Positions 17,953 through 25,894 of a stretch of 64,000 bases of DNA are shown here, in pieces. The first letter of the stretch is position 1, and each line of letters starts with the position of its first letter. Origin of the DNA: DASUBN01 sp036500225 (GTDB lineage: Bacteria > Pseudomonadota > Gammaproteobacteria > Natronospirales > REEB76); the NCBI GenBank assembly GCA_036500225.1, contig DASYCJ010000021.1, positions 12,775 through 76,774 of the forward strand, written 5' to 3'. The position numbers and the translations under genes are program-made. The notes beneath the pieces are model-generated. The model saw only the letters and a program-made list of their open reading frames with translations, was not told the origin of the DNA and did not search any database.

Positions 17953-18621
17953 ATGAAGACAGCAGTCATCTTGCTCTCCGGCGGACTCGATTCCGCCACC
18001 ACCCTCGCGATCGCGCGTCGTGACGGTTATGCCTGCCATGCGCTCAGTTTCGCTTACGGCCAGCGGCATCGCGCAGAGCTGGATGCGGCGACCCGGGTGG
18101 CGAGGGCTCAGGGCATCACCGATCACAAGACCGTGAACCTGGATCTCTCCGCCATCGGCGGGTCGGCCCTCACGGACGCTTCCATCCCGGTGCCGGACCA
18201 TCCCACGGAAGGCATCCCCAGCACCTATGTGCCGGCTCGCAATACCGTGTTCCTGGCGGTGGCGATGGGTTGGGCGGAAGTGCTCGAGGCGGCGGACATC
18301 TTCATCGGCGTGAACGCCGTAGACTATTCCGGCTATCCAGATTGCAGGCCCGAGTTCATCGAAGCCTTCCAGACGGTCGCCACCCTTGGCACCAAGGCCG
18401 GAGTGGAAGGGCAGGGCATACGTATCCACGCGCCTCTGATGAAGCTCAGCAAGGCCGAGATCGTGAGGCTCGGCACCGGGCTCGGCGTGGACTATGGGCT
18501 CACGGTGTCCTGCTATACGGCGGATGCTCAGGGTCGCGCCTGTGGGGTCTGCGATAGCTGCCGGCTGCGGCGGAATGGATTCGCCGAGGCGGGCTTAGCT
18601 GACCCCACCACGTATCGTTGA
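17953..18621 (+). CDS. queC: 7-cyano-7-deazaguanine synthase QueC
   Basis: This 222-residue ATP-dependent ligase converts 7-carboxy-7-deazaguanine to preQ0, the next step after QueE. The PP-loop SGGLDS is at residues 9-14. The C-terminal zinc site has four cysteines in SCYTADAQGRACGVCDSC, and the YVPARNTVFLAVAMGWAE segment is conserved. Length matches the family. The next gene on this strand is tRNA-Lys. Confidence 0.96.
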   Translation: MKTAVILLSGGLDSATTLAIARRDGYACHALSFAYGQRHRAELDAATRVARAQGITDHKTVNLDLSAIGGSALTDASIPVPDHPTEGIPSTYVPARNTVFLAVAMGWAEVLEAADIFIGVNAVDYSGYPDCRPEFIEAFQTVATLGTKAGVEGQGIRIHAPLMKLSKAEIVRLGTGLGVDYGLTVSCYTADAQGRACGVCDSCRLRRNGFAEAGLADPTTYR

Positions 18622-18655
18622 ATCTTCAAACCGCTCATTTGCAGCGGATTTCCAG

Positions 18656-18668
18656 TAAAATGGCGCGC
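18656..18668 (+). promoter_or_regulatory. Possible stringent-type -10 region before tRNA-Lys
   Basis: TAAAAT (18656-18661) is directly followed by GGCGCGC, a GC-rich discriminator of the type seen at stable-RNA promoters that ppGpp represses. No good -35 box is visible at the right spacing, so this is tentative. Confidence 0.3.
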
Positions 18669-18698
18669 TTTTTGACGGTTACGTCATCCGTAGAATTC

Positions 18699-18774
18699 GG
18701 GTCGTTAGCTCAGTCGGTAGAGCAGCTGGCTTTTAACCAGTTGGTCGACAGTTCGAATCTGTCACGACCCACCA
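18699..18774 (+). tRNA. tRNA-Lys (UUU)
   Basis: The cloverleaf is complete. Acceptor GGGTCGT (18699-18705) pairs with ACGACCC (18764-18770), with encoded ACCA following. The D-arm contains TAGCTCAGTCGGTAGAGCA. The anticodon arm GCTGG-CTTTTAA-CCAGT presents TTT, and the T-arm loop contains GTTCGAATC. It stands alone between queC and the aldolase gene. Anticodon UUU reads both lysine codons. Confidence 0.97.
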
Positions 18775-18869
18775 TCTACGGCTAAAATATGCGTCTTTTC
18801 TGAGGTTTACCCCCTCCCAGGGGTATGGGCGGTGGGCCTCCGGACTTAAACCATGAAGAGGTCTGCCCC

Positions 18870-19889
18870 ATGAACCTGCAGGAACTGTCCAACATCGCCC
18901 ACAAGCTGGTGGCCGGCAACCGCGGCATCCTCGCCGCCGACGAGAGCACCAGCACCATCGAGAAGCGCTTCAAATCCATCGGTGTCGAGAACACCGAGGA
19001 GCACCGCCGCGCCTACCGGGACATGCTGTTCAGCACCCCAGGGGCAGCCAAGTTCATCAGTGGCGTGATCATGTATGACGAGACCATCCGCCAGAAGAGC
19101 AAGGATGGCACCCCCTTCGCCGATCAGCAGACCAAGCACGACGTGGTCCCCGGCATCAAGGTGGACAAGGGCGTGAAGGAACTCCCGGGCAGCCCCCAGG
19201 AGAAGATCACCGAGGGCCTGGACGGCCTGCGTGAGCGCCTGCAGGAGTACCACAAGCTCGGTGCCCGCTTCGCCAAGTGGCGCGCGGTCATCGACATCGG
19301 CGCCGGCATCCCCACCGCTTACTGCATCCGGGCCAACGCCCAGGCCCTGGCCCGTTACGCGGCCCTTTGCCAGGTGGAGGGCATCGTGCCCATCGTCGAG
19401 CCGGAAGTGCTGATGGATGGCGCCCACGACATCGGCCGTTGCTTCGCCGTTACCTCCGAGACCCTCAAGGTAGTGTTCGAGGAGCTGGCCAACCATCGAG
19501 TGGCCCTGGAAGGCATGCTGCTCAAGCCCAACATGGTGATCTCCGGCATGAAGAGCCCGAAGCAGGCCTCCGTGGAGGAGGTGGCCCGTGAGACCGTGAT
19601 GGTGCTGAGGCGGCATGTGCCGGCCGCGGTGCCGGGCATCGTGTTCCTGTCCGGCGGCCAGAGCGACATAGTGGCCACCGAGCACCTGAATGCCATGAAC
19701 GCCCTGGGGCCCATGCCATGGAAGCTCAGTTTCTCCTACGGCCGTGCCCTGCAGGCCGCGGCACTAAGCGCCTGGGGTGGCAAGGAAGCGAACGTGGCGG
19801 CGGGGCAGAAGGCCTTCTATCACCGTTCCCAGTGCAATAGCGCCGCCTGCGCGGCGATCTATAACGCCCAGATGGAGAAGGCTGCCTAA
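18870..19889 (+). CDS. Class I fructose-bisphosphate aldolase
   Basis: This 339-residue Schiff-base aldolase interconverts fructose-1,6-bisphosphate and triose phosphates. It is the classical class I type best known from animals and plants: NRGILAADESTSTIEKRF, KWRAVIDIG (K136) and EGMLLKPNMV with the Schiff-base lysine K219. IVPIVEPEVLMDG and FLSGGQS are also diagnostic. The start follows AAGAGGT; an upstream in-frame ATG at 18825 adds 15 unlike residues. It is monocistronic. The metal-dependent class II enzyme is the more usual one in proteobacteria and may exist elsewhere. Confidence 0.95.
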   Translation: MNLQELSNIAHKLVAGNRGILAADESTSTIEKRFKSIGVENTEEHRRAYRDMLFSTPGAAKFISGVIMYDETIRQKSKDGTPFADQQTKHDVVPGIKVDKGVKELPGSPQEKITEGLDGLRERLQEYHKLGARFAKWRAVIDIGAGIPTAYCIRANAQALARYAALCQVEGIVPIVEPEVLMDGAHDIGRCFAVTSETLKVVFEELANHRVALEGMLLKPNMVISGMKSPKQASVEEVARETVMVLRRHVPAAVPGIVFLSGGQSDIVATEHLNAMNALGPMPWKLSFSYGRALQAAALSAWGGKEANVAAGQKAFYHRSQCNSAACAAIYNAQMEKAA

Positions 19890-19921
19890 GGGCCTACAGG
19901 ACGTTTTAAGCGATCGACCAA

Positions 19922-19952
19922 CCCAGCCGCCGGCCATCCGCTGGCGGCTGGG
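19922..19952 (+). terminator. Terminator-like hairpin after the aldolase gene
   Basis: CCCAGCCGCC (19922-19931) pairs perfectly with GGCGGCTGGG (19943-19952). No T-run follows, so termination may be weak or factor-assisted. It is 33 bases after the aldolase stop and before the mla promoter. Confidence 0.45.
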
Positions 19953-19992
19953 CCATTACAGGGCCCAGGGGAATATGGACGTCAGTACACAT

Positions 19993-20022
19993 TTGACGGG
20001 CCAGCCCGAAACAAACTAGACT
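19993..20022 (+). promoter_or_regulatory. Putative sigma-70 promoter of mlaFEDCB
   Basis: TTGACG (19993-19998) and TAGACT (20017-20022) are separated by 18 bases and sit 70 bases before the mlaF start. The -35 is a near-perfect match and the -10 has four of six consensus bases. Confidence 0.55.
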
Positions 20023-20091
20023 AGACCGTCCAGTCCAAACTGGCATCGCCACCCCAGGGGGCGAGAACAACAAGGATGCTGGCAGGCAGCC

Positions 20092-20910
20092 ATGGCAAGC
20101 CATAGCGATAAGCACATCATCGAGATCGGCGGCCTCAAGTATCGGCGGGGCGAGAAGCTGATCTTCGACCATCTAGACCTCTCCATCGAGCGCGGCAAGG
20201 TCACGGCCATCATGGGCCCCTCGGGCACCGGCAAGACCACCCTGTTGCACATCATGACCGGCCAGGTACTGCCTGATAAGGGCAAGGTGCTGGTGGATGG
20301 CAAGAACGTGCCTACCCTGTCCAACGACGAGCTCTTCGAGCTGCGCAAGGAGATGGGTTTCCTGTTCCAGAACGGCGCGCTGTTCACCGACTACAGCGTC
20401 TACGAGAACGTGGTGTTCTCCCTGCGCGAGCACACCAACCTGCCCGAGAGCCTGATCCGCCATATCGGCCTCATGAAGCTGCAGGCGGTGGGCTTGCGCG
20501 GCGCCTCGGAACTGATGCCGACGGAGCTGTCCGGCGGCATGGCGCGGCGCGTGGCCTTGGCCCGCACCATCGCCCTCGACCCCAAGATCATCTTCTACGA
20601 CGAACCCTTCACCGGGCTCGACCCCATCTCCATGGGCGTGATCGTGCGCCTGATCCGCGAACTCAACGACAGCCTGGGGCTCACCAGCGTCATCGTCTCC
20701 CACGACGTGGAAGAGGTGTCCTCCGTGTCCGACCACAGCTATCTCATCTCCGAGGGCAAGGTGGTCGCCTATGGCACGCCCAAGGAGTTGGAACAGAACA
20801 AGTCCGCCTGGGTGCGGCAGTTCATGAAGGGTCTGGCGGATGGGCCGGTGCCCTTCCACTATCCGGCGCCGGATCTCGCCACTCAGATGTTCGGGGATGA
20901 AGGCGAATGA
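20092..20910 (+). CDS. mlaF: Mla phospholipid transporter ATPase MlaF
   Basis: This 272-residue ABC ATPase powers phospholipid movement between the inner membrane and the periplasmic carrier MlaC. Walker A GPSGTGKT lies at 42-49, the signature LSGGMARRVALART follows, then Walker B KIIFYDEPFTGLDP and the switch His in VSHDVEE. The C-terminal extension is typical of MlaF-type ATPases. It is the first gene of mlaFEDCB and overlaps mlaE by ATGA. Confidence 0.94.
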   Translation: MASHSDKHIIEIGGLKYRRGEKLIFDHLDLSIERGKVTAIMGPSGTGKTTLLHIMTGQVLPDKGKVLVDGKNVPTLSNDELFELRKEMGFLFQNGALFTDYSVYENVVFSLREHTNLPESLIRHIGLMKLQAVGLRGASELMPTELSGGMARRVALARTIALDPKIIFYDEPFTGLDPISMGVIVRLIRELNDSLGLTSVIVSHDVEEVSSVSDHSYLISEGKVVAYGTPKELEQNKSAWVRQFMKGLADGPVPFHYPAPDLATQMFGDEGE

Positions 20911-21677
20911 GACTGCTGCGCGAAGCCTGGTACATCCTGCTCGGGTTCCTGGAAATGATGGGCGCCTGCGGCCTGTTCCTGGTGCGGCTGATCCGTTACA
21001 CGCCCCATGCCCTGCGCCGCCCGACCCTGATCTTCCAGCAGATCTTCAACATCGGCGCCATGTCCCTGGTGCTGATCATGGTGTCTGGCCTGTTCGTCGG
21101 CATGGTGCTCGGCCTGCAGGGCTTCAACACCCTGAACAAGTTCGCCGCCACCAGCGCCCTCGGCACCCTAGTGGCCTTGAGCCTGCTGCGTGAACTGGGT
21201 CCAGTCATGACTGCGCTCCTATATGCGGGCCGTGCCGGTACCGCGCTTACATCCGAGATCGGCCTGATGCGCGCCACCGAACAGCTGGCGGGCATGGAGA
21301 TGATGGCGGTGGACCCAGTACGCCGCATCGTGGTGCCGCGCTTCCTGGCGGGCGTGATCTCCATGCCGTTGCTGGTGGGCATCTTCAACGCCGTGGGCAT
21401 CCTCGGCGGCTACTGGCTCGGCGTCATCCACATGCACGTGGACCAGGGCTCCTTCTGGTCCGACATCCACACCCGGGTGGACCTGCGTGACGACTTCTTC
21501 AGTGGTGTGGCCAAGAGCTTTGTGTTCGGCGTGGCTGCCACGCTCATCGCGGTGTTCGAGGGCTACTACGCGCAGCCCACCGCCGAAGGCGTGAGCCGCG
21601 CCACCACCCGCACCGTGGTCAACAGCGCCGTCGCGGTGCTGGCACTCGATTTCCTACTCACTGCCTTGATGTTCTAA
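20907..21677 (+). CDS. mlaE: Mla transporter permease MlaE
   Basis: This 256-residue permease has five to six hydrophobic segments and the MlaE-family motifs LGTLVALSLLRELGPVMTALLYAGRAGTALTSEIGLM and EQLAGMEMMAVDPVRRIVVPRF. It forms the membrane dimer on which the MlaD ring sits. The ATG is inside the mlaF stop; mlaD follows 11 bases downstream. Confidence 0.95.
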   Translation: MRLLREAWYILLGFLEMMGACGLFLVRLIRYTPHALRRPTLIFQQIFNIGAMSLVLIMVSGLFVGMVLGLQGFNTLNKFAATSALGTLVALSLLRELGPVMTALLYAGRAGTALTSEIGLMRATEQLAGMEMMAVDPVRRIVVPRFLAGVISMPLLVGIFNAVGILGGYWLGVIHMHVDQGSFWSDIHTRVDLRDDFFSGVAKSFVFGVAATLIAVFEGYYAQPTAEGVSRATTRTVVNSAVAVLALDFLLTALMF

Positions 21678-21688
21678 GGGGCATCATC

Positions 21689-22159
21689 ATGAAACAGACC
21701 CGTACCATCGAGATCGTCACCGGCGCCTTCATCGTGCTGGGCTTCGTGGCGCTCTACATCGTCGCCACCAGCGCCACCAACATTGGCGCCTATGGCGAGA
21801 ACAAGGGCTACACGGTGAGCGCCGAGTTCAACAACATCGGCGGCCTGAAGCCGCGCGCCGCGGTCACCATGGCCGGCGTCGCCATCGGCCGGGTCACGGA
21901 CATCCGGCTCGATCCCAAGAGTTTCAACGCCCTGGTCAGCATCCAGATCGACGGCCGCTTCAACCAGATCCCGGACGATTCCACCGCCAGCATCCTGACT
22001 TCAGGATTGCTGGGTGAGAACTACATCGGCATCGACGCCGGCGGTTCCGACAAGTTCCTCAAGCAGGGCAGCGGCATCCAGTACACCCAGTCGGCGCTGG
22101 TGCTCGAGAAGCTCATCGGTCAATTCTTTTCCAAAGCCGCCGAACCCGGTAGCAAGTGA
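21689..22159 (+). CDS. mlaD: Mla substrate-binding MCE protein MlaD
   Basis: This 156-residue inner-membrane-anchored protein has an N-terminal helix (~8-28, IVTGAFIVLGFVALYIVAT) and one MCE domain (YTVSAEFNNIGGLKPRAAVTMAGVAIGRVTDI). Six copies form the hydrophobic ring of the MlaFEDB complex. The C-terminal helix (SALVLEKLIGQFFSK) lines the channel in known structures. Length is near E. coli MlaD (183). Confidence 0.94.
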   Translation: MKQTRTIEIVTGAFIVLGFVALYIVATSATNIGAYGENKGYTVSAEFNNIGGLKPRAAVTMAGVAIGRVTDIRLDPKSFNALVSIQIDGRFNQIPDDSTASILTSGLLGENYIGIDAGGSDKFLKQGSGIQYTQSALVLEKLIGQFFSKAAEPGSK

Positions 22160-22170
22160 AGGTAAGCAAC

Positions 22171-22821
22171 ATGCGCAGTAAATTCCTGATCGGTCTGGTC
22201 CTGTCCTTCCTCAGCCTCTCCGCCCTGGCGGACGCCGTTGCACCCGCTCCTGCCACGCCGCCTGATCAGGTGATCCAGCAGACCGTGAAGGAGGTGTTCG
22301 ACACGATCAACTCCAAGAAAGCCGAGTTGCAGAAGGATCCCAGCCAGCTGTACGGCGTGGTGAGCAAGATCCTCCTACCGCACTTCGATTTCACGCTGTC
22401 CTCGCAGCTGGTGCTCGGGCCAGCCTGGCGCAGCGCCACGGAAGAGCAGCGCAAGGCCTTCCAGGATGCGTTCTTCAACTACCTGACCCACAGCTATGCC
22501 GATGCCCTGGTGAAGGGCAACTATTCGGAACGCAACGTGAAGGTCGAGCCCTATCGCCCCAGCAGCGAACCGAGCCGCGCCACGGTCAGGACCCAGGTGT
22601 TGCTGAGCGGCAGCCAGCCGGTGGAAGTGGACTACGTGTTACGTAACGAATCCGGCCAGTGGAAAGCTTTCGACGTGGTGATCGAGGGCATCTCCTACGT
22701 GCACAGCTATCACGACCAGTTCGCTCCGGAGGTCCAGCAGAAGGGCCTGGATGAACTCATCAAGCGCCTCAACACCAGCAAGGCTCCCAACGCCGTGCCG
22801 GCGCCGGCCACCAGGGGCTGA
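22171..22821 (+). CDS. mlaC: Periplasmic phospholipid carrier MlaC
   Basis: This 216-residue soluble carrier shuttles phospholipid between MlaA at the outer membrane and MlaD. The ATG at 22171, with GAAGG eight bases upstream, gives a good signal peptide ending ALADA; the frame also has a GTG at 22156 overlapping mlaD. The Ttg2D/MlaC fold is recognisable from LPHFDFTLSSQLVLGPAWRSATEEQRKAFQDAF, and YVLRNESGQWKAFDVVIEGISYVHSYHDQF closes the fatty-acid pocket. Confidence 0.93.
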   Translation: MRSKFLIGLVLSFLSLSALADAVAPAPATPPDQVIQQTVKEVFDTINSKKAELQKDPSQLYGVVSKILLPHFDFTLSSQLVLGPAWRSATEEQRKAFQDAFFNYLTHSYADALVKGNYSERNVKVEPYRPSSEPSRATVRTQVLLSGSQPVEVDYVLRNESGQWKAFDVVIEGISYVHSYHDQFAPEVQQKGLDELIKRLNTSKAPNAVPAPATRG

Positions 22822-22822
22822 C

Positions 22823-23134
22823 ATGGCGAGCGTCGCACCAGCCGTGAACTTCGAGGACCTGGGGCAGGGCCGCTTCCGCGTGGCTGGGTGCCTGAGCTTC
22901 GATACCGCGGCCCACGCGCTCACCCAGAGCCGCGCGTTGTTCGCGGCCCACAAGAAGATCCAGCTCGACCTGTCAGGCGTGGAAGGCACCGACAGCGCGG
23001 GCCTGGCCCTGCTGGTGGAATGGGCCGGCTGGGCGCGCCGCCAGAAGCGCAAGCTCGGGTTCAAGAACGTCCCCAAGCAGGTGCTGGCCCTGGCCAAGAT
23101 CAGCGAAGTGGACAAGATCCTGTCGTTGAGTTGA
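22823..23134 (+). CDS. mlaB: STAS-domain protein MlaB
   Basis: This 103-residue cytoplasmic protein binds MlaF and is needed for its ATPase activity. The STAS signature DLSGVEGTDSAGLALLVEW carries the conserved Thr/Ser that contacts MlaF. The ATG lies one base after the mlaC stop. It closes the mlaFEDCB operon and is followed by a terminator shared with the convergent mlaA. Confidence 0.91.
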   Translation: MASVAPAVNFEDLGQGRFRVAGCLSFDTAAHALTQSRALFAAHKKIQLDLSGVEGTDSAGLALLVEWAGWARRQKRKLGFKNVPKQVLALAKISEVDKILSLS

Positions 23135-23155
23135 AGCAACTGATTCCTGTAGAAC

Positions 23156-23187
23156 GAAAAAGGCAGGCTCTTCGGCCTGCTTTTTTC
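23156..23187. terminator. Bidirectional terminator between mlaB and mlaA
   Basis: GCAGGC (23163-23168) pairs with GCCTGC (23175-23180) around TCTTCG, flanked by an A-run on the left and a T-run on the right. The flanks give a U-tract on both strands, so it can end both the mlaFEDCB and mlaA transcripts. Confidence 0.9.
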
Positions 23188-23205
23188 ATTTGGGTTCGTC
23201 GCTGA

Positions 23206-24078
23206 TCAGCGCGGGATTGTCACACCGGTGCTCGCGGCAGGTGCGGCCGACTTGCTGCCGGCCGCCGGAGCGGACTGGGTCCCACCTGCGGGGGCTGGCG
23301 TCGCCGCGGCCGGAGGTGCGGCAGTGCTGTCTTCGGGCGGCAGGTCATAGTCCGAGTCGGATGTGGGTGGGTTACCGTCATAGATCTTGTAGCGCCGGAG
23401 CTGGATATAGCTATCGCGCATGAAGGTATAGGGGTCGTAGGCGCTGTCGAGGGTATCGTTCAGCGGTAACAAGCCCACGCGGGTGTCGAGCGCATCCACC
23501 ACGTACTCGGCGTTACGCCAGCGGGGCGGCAGCGCATCCCGGGGCGGATTGGCATAGATATCGCCGACCCGGCCGCCGGCGTCACGCACCGTACTGGGGC
23601 CGAAGAACGGCAGCACCACATAGGGGCCCGAAGACACACCCCAGACCGCCAGGGTCTGGCCCAGGTCCTCGTCGTGATGGGGCAGGCCCACGTGGCTCGC
23701 TACGTCGAACCAGCCCAGGATACCGATGGTGCTGTTGACCACGAAGCGGCCTAAGTCCTGCAGGGTCTGTTTCATCTTGCCCTGCAAGGCGTCGTTGACC
23801 ACCGTGATCGGTTCATCGAGGTTGGTGACCACGTTGTGGATGCCGCTGCGGGCAGGCCCCGGCATGGCGCGCACGTAGGTGTGGGCCACCGGCCGCGCCA
23901 CATCCTTGTCCAGGGCGTCGTTGAAGGCGTAGATCTTGCGGTTGAAACCTTCCCAGGGGTCCTGGGTCTGGGCCACTCGCTCAGGCGGTCCGCCGGCGCA
24001 GGCCGTGAGCAGGATGCAGACGAGGCCTAAGGCGAAGCAGAGAGATGACCGAGATGGGCTGAACGCCGGTCCGGGCAT
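23206..24078 (-). CDS. mlaA: Outer-membrane lipoprotein MlaA (VacJ)
   Basis: This 290-residue lipoprotein removes misplaced phospholipid from the outer leaflet of the outer membrane and passes it to MlaC. The lipobox is LLTAC (C27). DPWEGFNRKIYAFNDALDKDVARPVAHTYV, RFVVNSTIGILGWFDVASHVGLPHHDEDLGQTLAVWGVSSGPYVVLPFFGPSTVRD and DTRVGLLPLNDTL are family motifs. A ~45-residue Ala/Pro/Ser-rich tail extends beyond the usual end. It converges on mlaFEDCB, so all six Mla components lie together. Confidence 0.95.
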   Translation of the reverse strand: MPGPAFSPSRSSLCFALGLVCILLTACAGGPPERVAQTQDPWEGFNRKIYAFNDALDKDVARPVAHTYVRAMPGPARSGIHNVVTNLDEPITVVNDALQGKMKQTLQDLGRFVVNSTIGILGWFDVASHVGLPHHDEDLGQTLAVWGVSSGPYVVLPFFGPSTVRDAGGRVGDIYANPPRDALPPRWRNAEYVVDALDTRVGLLPLNDTLDSAYDPYTFMRDSYIQLRRYKIYDGNPPTSDSDYDLPPEDSTAAPPAAATPAPAGGTQSAPAAGSKSAAPAASTGVTIPR

Positions 24079-24153
24079 GGAAGTTCCTCGAAGAGACGTG
24101 CAATCGTAGCAGGTTGGGGCGTGAGCGCCCAGCTTGGCGCCGGTCGAAGACGA

Positions 24154-25719
24154 TCAGTAGGGATTGCCGTCCCGGTCCTTGGCCGCTTCACGCGCGTCAT
24201 CTTCCACCCGGTGCAGGCGAGCCCGATAGCGCTGCTTCTGCACGCTGTCGATGCCGGGGGTGGCGAGGGCGATCTTCAACTGGTCCACGGCTGCCGCTGG
24301 CAGACCGTTCTGCAGGTAGTACTCGGACATGTAGTAATGGGAATCGGCGCTGTTGCCGTTCTTGTCATAAGCCTTGGCCAGGAGATGCACCGCTTCCGGC
24401 CCGTTGCCGGAATCCAGGCTCAGGGGCAGGAGCAAGGAGATGGCGCTCCTGGGCCTGCCCGAGTCGATGAGGTCGTTGGCATAACTCAGCACCAGGGGCG
24501 CGCTGTCAGGGAAGAGCTTCAGGGCGTCCGCATAGGTGGCGATACCCGCCTGCACTTGGCCGGCGTGGATCTCCGCATCCGCGAGGCCGATGCGGAAAGC
24601 GATCACGTCATCGTTTTGCTGCGCCAGCTCGCGCATACCCTTCACCGCGTCGGCATTGCGTCCCGCCTTCTGATAGACCAGGGCCTGTCCGTAACGTGCC
24701 GCCACCTGATCCCAGCCAGTACTGGTGTCCACCAAGCCCTGGAAGTCGGCCAGCTGCTGGTTGGCACCATCGTTATTCTGCATGGCGAGCAGGCGCATCT
24801 TCATCAAGGCGTAGCTGCGGCTGTCGGTGCGCGGCGCTACGTGCATCTGGTCGGCGCGGTTCTGCGCCTCAGTCATGCGGTTCAGGTCTAGCGGGTGATC
24901 CAACAGGAACTCCGGGATCTTGTCATAACCGTTCAGCGAGGAACTCTTCTGCATCTCGGCGAAGAAATCCACCATGCCTTGGGGCTGGAAGCCGGCCCGT
25001 GCCATGGTGGCGATGCCTACCCGGTCCGCTTCCTCTTCGTCACCGCGGGTGTAGTTGATCTGGTGCTGGATGATGGAGGCCTGGGCGCCGGCCAAGGCAC
25101 CCACCGCCACATCCGGGTCGCTGGCGCGGGAGGCCGCCACCACCGCTGCCAACAGGGTGGCTAGGTTCATGAAGGCGTGGTCTTTCTGGTCTTCCAGCTG
25201 CCGCGCCAGGTGGCGCTGGGTGACGTGGCCGGTCTCATGGGCCAGCACGCCCGCCAGTTCATCCTCGCTCTTGGTGAGCAGGATCAGGCCGCTGTTCACC
25301 ACGATGAAGCCACCGGGCAGGGTGGTGGCGTTGATGTCGTCGTCATCGATGACGTAGTAGGCGAAGTGGAGGGTCGGGTTGTCGCTGTGGGAAGAGAGCT
25401 GGTGCCCCAGGTCCTGTATGTACTGCTGCAATTGCGGGTCGTCGAGGATCGCGCCCGATTCGCGCAGTTCGTCTATCACCTGCAGGCCGATCACATACTC
25501 CTGCTGCGGGCTGATGACCTCGGCACCGGCCTCGCCGATTTGTGGCAGGTTGAAGTCACTGATCGAAGTGTTGGGGCCATAATCGTTGCGGACACTGCTC
25601 TGGATGGAGGACTTCGTGGCGGCGGGCGCAGGGCTGGTGGGCTCAGCCGCGAGTGCCGTGCCGGCCACCGTCAGCGCAGTTGCCACACAGAGCAGGTGTT
25701 TGGTCAGGGTTCGGGTCAA
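24154..25719 (-). CDS. bepA: BepA-like M48 metalloprotease with TPR repeats
   Basis: This 521-residue periplasmic protein has a signal peptide (to ~24), an M48 zinc-protease domain with HETGH (H161, E162, H165) and a C-terminal TPR array (~310-500). In E. coli, BepA degrades or matures LptD and other proteins stalled at the BAM complex. NSGLILLTKSEDELAGVLAHE and DEEEADRVG (third zinc ligand) are characteristic. Its start is 75 bases upstream (on this strand) of mlaA, so the two may be cotranscribed. Confidence 0.9.
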   Translation of the reverse strand: MTRTLTKHLLCVATALTVAGTALAAEPTSPAPAATKSSIQSSVRNDYGPNTSISDFNLPQIGEAGAEVISPQQEYVIGLQVIDELRESGAILDDPQLQQYIQDLGHQLSSHSDNPTLHFAYYVIDDDDINATTLPGGFIVVNSGLILLTKSEDELAGVLAHETGHVTQRHLARQLEDQKDHAFMNLATLLAAVVAASRASDPDVAVGALAGAQASIIQHQINYTRGDEEEADRVGIATMARAGFQPQGMVDFFAEMQKSSSLNGYDKIPEFLLDHPLDLNRMTEAQNRADQMHVAPRTDSRSYALMKMRLLAMQNNDGANQQLADFQGLVDTSTGWDQVAARYGQALVYQKAGRNADAVKGMRELAQQNDDVIAFRIGLADAEIHAGQVQAGIATYADALKLFPDSAPLVLSYANDLIDSGRPRSAISLLLPLSLDSGNGPEAVHLLAKAYDKNGNSADSHYYMSEYYLQNGLPAAAVDQLKIALATPGIDSVQKQRYRARLHRVEDDAREAAKDRDGNPY

Positions 25720-25845
25720 AGCGAGCCGCCGCGGCAGGGAGAGTCCAGATGGCTAGATTATCGCATGCGCACCAGAGGATGGCTCCAAAGAAAGACCCCG
25801 GGCGAGCCGCAATGCCGCGAGCGCCTCGCCAGGGATGGCCAAATA

Positions 25846-25872
25846 AAAAGCCCCCGGTTCACGGGGGCTTTT
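25846..25872 (-). terminator. Rho-independent terminator after the FadL-like gene
   Basis: On the minus strand, an 11-bp stem AAAAGCCCCCG / CGGGGGCTTTT with a five-base loop is followed by TATTT after the run of T. It lies 22 bases past the stop of the porin gene. Confidence 0.9.
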
Positions 25873-25894
25873 CAGTCGTTGAGACTAGTTCAGC

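Noticed and set aside
18672..18696. TTGACG and TAGAAT before tRNA-Lys as a promoter
   Set aside because: Only 13 bases separate them, and the start would fall inside the mature tRNA.
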